Shown here piece by piece: positions 57,572 to 64,000 of a DNA stretch of 64,000 nt. A program made the position numbers and the translations under genes. The notes below the pieces were generated by a model. The model saw only the letters and a program-made list of their open reading frames with translations, was not told the DNA's origin and searched no databases. The stretch spans positions 930,001-994,000 of the forward strand of contig JAKLMB010000012.1 of NCBI GenBank assembly GCA_022813625.1, read 5' to 3'. The stretch comes from Aaosphaeria pasadenensis. Its lineage: Eukaryota > Ascomycota > Dothideomycetes > Pleosporales. Position 1 is the first letter of the stretch, and each line of letters opens with the position of its first letter.

Positions 57572-58977
57572 CGCGACGAGATAGCTCTCACGGAAGCAGT
57601 TGTGGTGAAGGGGGATGAGGTAATGTGGTGGGAGTGGATGGATGGAACGGAGGAGGTGCTGCGACAGGACAAGAAACGCTTAGGTTGGACGTCGTCTACT
57701 GTCGGAACTTTGCGTCAATCTAAAACTTTTGGGGGAGGGAAAGGGCAAGGGTTCGGCTCTCGTCTCGTCTGCAAAACCCAACACCACGAAAATGCCTCGC
57801 TGCAATATATTTAACTACAAATAATAATAATGACAACCTTCGGGAACCCTCCGATGCGATTGATTATTGAAATCATCTCCATTCGACTCCGAACTTGATA
57901 CCGTCTTGGCAATTTTCTTGTGAAGTTGCAGAGAACAATTGACGAAAACCCCCCGGAGTGCTCCGTACGTTGCTCGTTCAGGACATCTCATTGGGCATCT
58001 ACGGCCGCGGAGTGCCATCATCTTCGATTTTGAAGATGTCCAAAATAGCCAATGGTAGATCAACTATCAGATAGATCGGAGTTCAATTTGAAGTTGTATT
58101 TGATCTTCGTGCTGAGAATCAACCACTGTCGATTTGCCTCGGTCCACCCAAGGATCTGGACCAGGGTTGGAATATATAAAATCAACAGCCATTCCATGTG
58201 CTGTGACAACATTGGTATTGACTCTTCGAATAAAGTCCTATTTTGGCACCAGAAACATGAGAGCTTGAGCAGACTGCAGGATCACTGAAAGGTGCAATGA
58301 AAGCCTTGCATTTCCTGCTTCAGGTCATGGACATTTTATCAATTATGCATATCCTGCTAAGCGTGCGATATCAATGTATTCCCTAAGTGCAGCTTCAGCT
58401 CAAATTATACTGTAGCTGTAAAATCCTTTTCAAGTCTATTACTGCACTACCATCCAAATCGAAGGGCATCAAGAATGCGTTATATAACAATGCTTACGTG
58501 GTACGGAAACAAATAGTAGTATTGACACGATTCTCAAAAGTATCAGTCCATTCATATACGGTTGGAATGGTCTTTGTATATTACTTTGTTTCCCACAATA
58601 GCTTCGACATACTCGACTGTTGCGTATGTGGAGTAATAGTTCAAGAGCGAATAGAAGCGAGTGACGTCAATTTCTGAAATTAGACCTTGTAGCACAGCAT
58701 GCTTGAAAACAACAACGTATCATATAATAACTACATTTACATAACCATCAATTCGTGAATGTACCTTTCGAGGTTATGTCGTCAGAACCATCGAGCACCC
58801 AAACGAATAGATGTGAAATGGAAGCGCAAGTATTGGAAGCAATATAAGAAACTAACCCAAATCAGCACTAGCTCGAATCGCCACATCTCCAAAAAATCCA
58901 CCCCACCCGTGACTCCACAACGAGCCTCAATATCAACGACGAAATATCTGTCAAAGGCATATAAACCCCTGCCAAAC
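57572..58977. promoter_or_regulatory. Divergent promoter region between LSC1 and ELP3
   Basis: 1.4 kb with no separate gene recognised. The last 219 bp is open in frame with ELP3 from an ATG at 58759, so it may be an alternative N-terminal coding part. Confidence 0.5.
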
Positions 58978-60783
58978 ATGGCGACAATGACCGTCACAGA
59001 GACCCGGACGAAGAACCGGTTGCCGAAGAATGTCAAATTGCCCCCGGAGAATGAGCGGTACATGCGGGCATGCGCCGACATTGCCTCAGCACTCATCCAA
59101 GACTATGAAGCACAGGCCGACGGCTCCAAGCCGAAGAAGGACCTGAATCTCAATCATTTGCGGGGACAAATGTCGAAGAAGCATTATCTGAAAAGTCAAC
59201 CGCCTCTTACGGCAATTATCGCGGCCGTCCCGGAGCATTATAAGAAATATATCCTGCCCAAGTTGATCGCCAAGCCAATCCGTACGTTTTGAACACTGCC
59301 TTTTTCGACTACAACCCATTATCCCAAATTTGAATTCAATGTACTGATTCTTTTGATAGGAACGTCTTCTGGAATTGCTGTGGTAGCTGTTATGTGCAAA
59401 CCTCACAGATGTCCACACATTTCATATACAGGTAACATCTGCGTCTACTGCCCAGGTGGCCCAGACTCGGATTTTGAGTACTCAACCCAATCATACACTG
59501 GATACGAACCAACCTCCATGCGAGCCATTCGAGCTCGCTACGATCCCTATGAGCAAGCTAGAGGTCGAGTCGACCAGATCAAGTCCCTCGGCCACAGCGT
59601 CGACAAGGTTGAGTACATCATCATGGGCGGCACATTCATGTCCCTGCCCGAATCATACCGAGACGAATTCATCTCCCAGCTACACAACGCCCTTTCCGGT
59701 TACCAGACCAAAGACGTCGACGAGGCGGTCTCCGCGGGCGAAATGAGCAACATCAAATGCGTCGGCATCACCATCGAAACCCGACCCGACTACTGCCTCG
59801 ACACCCACCTCTCCTCCATGCTTCGCTACGGCTGCACGCGCCTAGAAATCGGTGTGCAATCCCTCTACGAAGACGTCGCCCGCGACACCAACCGCGGGCA
59901 CACCGTCGCCGCCGTCGCGAAAACCTTCTGCCTCTCCAAAGACGCCGGCTTCAAAGTCGTCAGCCACATGATGCCGGACCTCCCCAACGTCGGCATGGAG
60001 CGCGACCTCGACCAATTCGTCGAATACTTCTCTAACCCCGACTTCCGCACCGACGGCCTCAAAATCTACCCCACCCTCGTCATCCGCGGCACAGGGCTCT
60101 ACGAACTCTGGCGCACCGGCCGCTACAAAAACTACACGCCCAACGCGCTCATCGACATCGTCGCGCGCATCCTCGCCCTCGTTCCCCCCTGGACGCGCAT
60201 CTACCGCGTGCAGCGCGACATCCCCATGCCGCTCGTGACGTCGGGCGTCGAGAACGGCAACCTGCGCGAGCTCGCCCTCGCCCGCATGAAGGACTTCGGC
60301 ACCTCGTGCCGCGACGTCCGCACCCGCGAGGTCGGCATCAACGAGGTGAAGAACAAGATCCGGCCCGACCAGGTCGAGTTCGTGCGCCGCGATTACGCGG
60401 CCAACGGCGGGTGGGAGACGTTCCTGGCGTACGAGGACCCGAAGCAGGATATCTTGATTGCGCTGCTAAGGCTGCGGCAGTGCTCGACGGAGCATACGTT
60501 CCGGGAGGAGCTGGTGGGTCAGCCGAGTTCGTTGGTGAGGGAGTTGCATGTTTATGGGTCGGCGGTGCCGGTCCATGCGCGTGACCCGAAGAAGTTTCAG
60601 CATCAGGGTTATGGTACGTTGCTCATGGAGGAGGCGGAGAGGATCGCGAGGGAGGAGCATGGGAGTAGGAAGATCAGTGTCATTTCTGGGGTGGGCGTGA
60701 GGAGTTATTACGCTAAATTGGGATATTCGCTCGACGGGCCGTACATGAGTAAGACTTTGGAGCCGGAGTGGGAGAGGTGGTAG
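58978..60783 (+). CDS. ELP3: Elongator complex catalytic subunit ELP3
   Basis: Radical-SAM tRNA acetyltransferase of Elongator; modifies wobble uridine 34 of tRNAs (cm5U derivatives). Exons 58978-59281 and 59360-60783; 575 aa, near the usual size. The N-terminus matches known Elp3 from the YMRACADIASALIQDY helix on. Radical SAM cluster: CKPHRCPH with GNICVYCPGGPDSDF. Also EYIIMGGTFMSLP and VGITIETRPDYC. The C-terminal KAT domain has HVYGSAVPVH and the acetyl-CoA loop QHQGYGTLLMEEAERIA, ending LGYSLDGPYM. The ATG at 58978 was chosen since family similarity starts just after it; an in-frame ATG at 58759 would add 73 residues. Exon 2 is very GC-rich at third positions. Confidence 0.96.
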
Positions 60784-61274
60784 AGATTGCCAAAGAGCGG
60801 GGGTGGATGGTACGGTGGGCCTTCGTCGCCCATTTGGCGTTATATTGGATGGTAGTCATGCATTGCGGGCGTTCCAAAAATCGACATCTAGAGATACGTA
60901 TCCCAAGGAAATGGGCTGTTACAGAGTCAATGAAGAATATCAGAGACGACATTTGATAGATCGAAATGTATATTTCATATGTTGCGCTAAGCGGTTATGA
61001 ATCTACATCCCACCAACAAGAAAAAACAAGAAAGCTCCATGAATCCAAATACACAGGAGCAATGTCGTGTCCGTCAAAACGCCAATAAATGTCTAACTAA
61101 AAAGTACAGGTGAGGCGACTCCTGGGGAATTATGCATCTCGATGACCGAGGGGAACATCCGATGTTGTCTGCTCAGGTTGACTGAGCTATTGGGATTTCC
61201 ATCCCGATTCGCAGGAGCGCCGTTGTTCCGATTATGTATATAGTTGTTGTTTGGTGCGGCAGGTGACGTTATGG
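60784..61274. other. Convergent intergenic region
   Basis: Between the 3' ends of ELP3 and the V-ATPase subunit f gene. No feature recognised. Confidence 0.5.
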
Positions 61275-61782
61275 CTACGAGAGAGATATAGCGCCCCGGC
61301 GGCTTTCCCGGAGGTGAAGCAAGGCCTGAAGCCCGCAGAAAACGAAGAAACCCTAAACAGGCGAGTCAGCCCAAATTCCCAGTCATACCATCTTTGCTAT
61401 TTCCTGAGAAACCTACAATGTAAATGAACACAGCTCCGAACACGGCGCCTGCGACAGCGCCGCCATCCGACGGGTCTTCTGTTGAGCCCATCATGGTGTG
61501 GTTGTTCGACTATAGTACCCCTCGTTAGCGATTCGTCCAAACGATTTTACATCAATCTTTCCGTTCCATAGAGTGTTCGACGGGATAATATCGAATGGGC
61601 CAGGAAGGTATCGAAGACGTACTTTGAATAGCGAGCCGATGATGGACAGAATGATGATCGCGAAGACGGACACGACAACGCTGCATCCACAGTCAGTAAT
61701 CCGTTGTTCCTCCGAGAGAGCCTGAAGGTATGTCCGCGTACCAAGTCCATGCGTTCATGGCAGAAACAAGTGGCTTGACCAT
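61275..61782 (-). CDS. V-ATPase V0 subunit f (YPR170W-B / RNASEK family)
   Basis: Small two-helix membrane subunit of the vacuolar proton pump V0 sector. Four exons on the minus strand: 61782-61742, 61680-61623, 61509-61417, 61352-61275; 89 aa versus 85 in yeast. Helix 1: CVVVSVFAIIILSIIGSLF. The loop SNNHTMMGSTEDPSDGGAVA matches the NHESFVGS/NDPEDGPAVA pattern I recall for the yeast protein. Helix 2: GAVFGAVFIYIGFFVFCGLQ, joined by the last intron. The basic tail RESRRGAISLS follows. Every exon is below 100 nt, which is why no long reading frame marks this gene. All splice sites are GT-AG. Confidence 0.88.
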
Positions 61783-62314
61783 GGTGGGCGACTTCGAGCT
61801 ATGTCGTCTCGATGGTGGTAGGTATCTTATCGGCAAACCTGTTTGCCTCCAGCTCCTTCCGGTTGAAGAGGTCGCGGCCGAGCGGTGGTGAGAGTCGAAA
61901 GCTTGTAGGATTCCTTCGGTCGAGTTGGTGATCGATGATGCAGTCGCGGAGGATCGGTCGCTGCGATGTGGTCGAGGTTGGAGTTGGATGATGTTACTTG
62001 TATGCCTTATGCGATGTCGCGGCTCTTGACTGGGTCGGACATCGAACCTTGGCATCCTAGCTGTGTTGACGCAAGCATCCAATCACGTGCCACGAATGGG
62101 TACCACAGTAAGAGAAGTTACACGTAACTGGTATCCTTCTGAATTATGTTTACTTGACATTTATGTTGTTGTTTTTGTGGGAAGCTATTCATGCCTCGTA
62201 GATCAATTAAGTCCTTTCTTTTCCGTAGTAGCTTCCCATCGATTTAATAATATTTAATCTATGATATTGCTATAGCAAGGTTCTTTAGGTCGACCACCCA
62301 ACCTTTTCCAGCTC
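61783..62314. other. Intergenic, promoter of V-ATPase subunit f
   Basis: A minus-strand open frame covers part of it (61783-62082), but it is the antisense/leader of the subunit f gene and shows no domain. Confidence 0.4.
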
Positions 62315-62810
62315 ATGTCAACTTTAATTCCAGGACGTGTCCTTCGCGGCGCCCGATGGGACTATCGCATTGTGTGTTCTATTGTCGGAGATAACACACA
62401 CTCATCCACTACCTTCAAAGCCGCTACAGTGCTTCACAGAAAGGATTGTGATAGTTCTGAAGTGCCTCACTGGTTGGTCATATGCAACACTCTAATTCCT
62501 CGTCTGACTATTAATAGGGCTTTGATCAAAGCAGCTCTTGCTAACAACGTAATTGCCATCGAGAATCTGGAGCGCGAGCGCCGTAGTTATTGCTTATCTG
62601 GTGTTGCTTCAGCCAGCTGCTTCTAAAGCATTCACGGTGTCATTGATGCCACAATGATTGCTCTAGAATGGCTTGATACAACCCTTGCAAATCTCAGATA
62701 CCAACCTGACCATCACACATACTATATGAGCTTGACTTATCTACACGCAGCATTGAAAAGAATCATTGGTTCTAGGCACAAACGGACATATCGACACTTG
62801 CGGTGCCCGT
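62315..62810 (+). pseudogene. Truncated protein kinase-like gene remnant
   Basis: The first frame (62315-62626) begins IPGRVLRGARWDYRIVCSI and continues with FKAATVLHR and AIENLERERR. This resembles the N-lobe of the degenerate kinase-like proteins that are multiplied in many Pezizomycotina. A shifted frame continues with MIALEWLDTTLANLRYQP, like the hinge region (usually FEWMDTTL). The invariant catalytic-loop HxD and DFG motifs are not found downstream, and the frames do not join by clear splice sites. I infer a broken copy. Confidence 0.55.
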
Positions 62811-63735
62811 AATCCACAGGCGTGAAGAACCCCATGACCGAGGCCATACACTCGAAGCCACAATACAACGCCTATTCGGGTCTGAGCAAGTACTACAAAG
62901 TTAGGCAATATCGCCTTTTCGAAAGTGACAGAACACCTGAACCCTCACCAAGAGCTTAAGGATCTTCCACGATTCAGGTTGGTCGTGGACCCCGGAAGAA
63001 GACCCTCGCCGTCATCAGTGTTGACTGATGGATCAAATTTATCTGAAAAGCATGCAACTAGACGCAGCAATTGAAAGGAAAATTCTGGATAATAACCACA
63101 ATAAAGATTCAAAGGATAGGCACGTAGGGCTTACCTGTTGCTACGGTTTTAGAGCTTTACATTTGCAAGGTCTAACTAATACCCTTGGATAACTGATTCG
63201 GATAACTATTGAAGACACAAAAACCTAGGAGGCACTCAGCCTGACGATCCTGCCCTCTATAAAATCGCGATAATCCATGCGGCGGTCTTTTGCACTAAAC
63301 TTAACGTGTTCAGTCAGACCTGTCCTGCAAAAATCCTCATGTAAATACATACCTATAGGGAACAGCTTAAGGTTTCCTATATTGGTTCTGTAGCTTGCCA
63401 CGATGACTAGGCTGCAGAATGATGCAACTATCTCAGACATCGTCCTGGTCTTGCCTAGCGTTCAACAGTTGGACATGTTCGGATTCAATATCTCTTTTCT
63501 CGGGAGACGTTAGACCTGGTCTGCATAATCTGCGTAAAGATAAAGACGATTTGAAGCCGGTCCATATTTATCAAATTCGATTTGTTGGTACCTTAACTTA
63601 GCCAGTACAAGGCATGATGTAAATTCAACACTGGCTAACAGCAAGATAGATTACATTACTTCTACATATTTGCAAATATGGGTATATCATAAATCGTTAG
63701 AAAACAACCACCTCCACCTCAGACTCAATCCCAAA
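62811..63735. other. Gene-poor stretch, nothing recognised
   Basis: About 0.9 kb of short frames without domain signal; may contain further decayed pieces of the kinase-like gene at its left end. Confidence 0.4.
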
Positions 63736-64000
63736 TCAAACCCCACACTTCTCGACCTTTACACCAAACACCGCCGTCATACCCGCCCACTTCGCCCTCC
63801 CATCCCCATTGTTCAGATCCAACGCTCTCTCAACCCTCCCCTTCAACATCCTCCTTCTCGGCGACACCATTCCACTCCCCAAGCCCTCCCCTTCCTCCTC
63901 ACCAACACCTCCCATCATCCCCTCCGACAACCTCACCAACGCCGCCAACCCCACCTCCCCCCTCTCCCTCATGCCCACCGCACCCCAATACAACCCGCCC
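63736..64000 (-). CDS. 3' end of an unidentified gene leaving the window
   Basis: A minus-strand frame stays open from the window edge to a TGA at 63736-63738, 87 complete codons. The sequence is protein-like with biased, GC-rich codons (GGLYWGAVGMRERGEVGLAA, then an acidic Gly/Glu patch, then RRRMLKGRVERALDL). The start lies beyond 64000. The family was not recognised. Confidence 0.55.
   Translation of the reverse strand, partial: GGLYWGAVGMRERGEVGLAALVRLSEGMMGGVGEEEGEGLGSGMVSPRRRMLKGRVERALDLNNGDGRAKWAGMTAVFGVKVEKCGV

Noticed and set aside
1..64000. CRISPR arrays, operons with Shine-Dalgarno sites, tRNA genes
   Set aside because: The DNA is fungal nuclear. No regular spacer arrays were seen, and no cloverleaf with a TTCGANTC-type B box was found by eye; a tRNAscan run would be needed to exclude a tRNA fully.

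Overview
The window is nuclear DNA of a filamentous ascomycete (Pezizomycotina). Evidence: dense spliceosomal introns of about 48-110 nt with GT-AG ends and CTNAC-like branch sites; three fungal MHR-type transcription factors; a SesB-NACHT-ankyrin NLR; a PTH11-type membrane protein; a dispersed 5S rRNA gene with 5S-derived pseudogenes; and decayed sequence with stop patterns typical of repeat-induced point mutation (RIP). No species can be fixed from the sequence alone. All gene models below were assembled by hand from reading frames and splice signals.

0-12 kb, accessory: a Zn2Cys6 regulator followed in the same direction by a DIP5-like amino-acid permease; a 5S rRNA gene (minus); a broken Rossmann-fold gene; and a five-exon SesB-NACHT-ankyrin NLR (6691-10750).

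12.5-21.6 kb, a compact aromatic-catabolism cluster: Zn2Cys6 regulator (minus), intradiol ring-cleavage dioxygenase (plus), glutathione S-transferase (minus) and phenol-2-monooxygenase-like FAD enzyme (plus). Both divergent promoters of the cluster carry one copy of a 15-bp palindrome, CCGCTKASTMAGCGG. Two more copies sit in a 1.8-kb stretch that now has no intact gene. The motif is the best candidate here for an undescribed regulatory system.

21.6-26.7 kb is a gene-poor island with transposon-like relics, hairpins and a 5S pseudogene.

26.7-41.5 kb resembles a small secondary- or sterol-metabolism neighbourhood: an MHR regulator without a visible DNA-binding domain, an Erg6-like sterol C24-methyltransferase, a CYP7/CYP8-like P450, an Adp1-like ABCG transporter divergent from that P450, a PTH11-like seven-helix protein and an OrdA-like P450. 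No PKS, NRPS or terpene cyclase is visible.

42.4-61.8 kb is conserved core genome: RAD16, an HPP-family membrane protein, ARB1 (ABCF), FYV10/GID9, a BMT5-like rRNA methyltransferase, the succinyl-CoA ligase alpha subunit, ELP3, and a small four-exon V-ATPase subunit f gene. After 62 kb the sequence turns accessory again, with a broken kinase-like gene and the 3' end of an unidentified gene that leaves the window.
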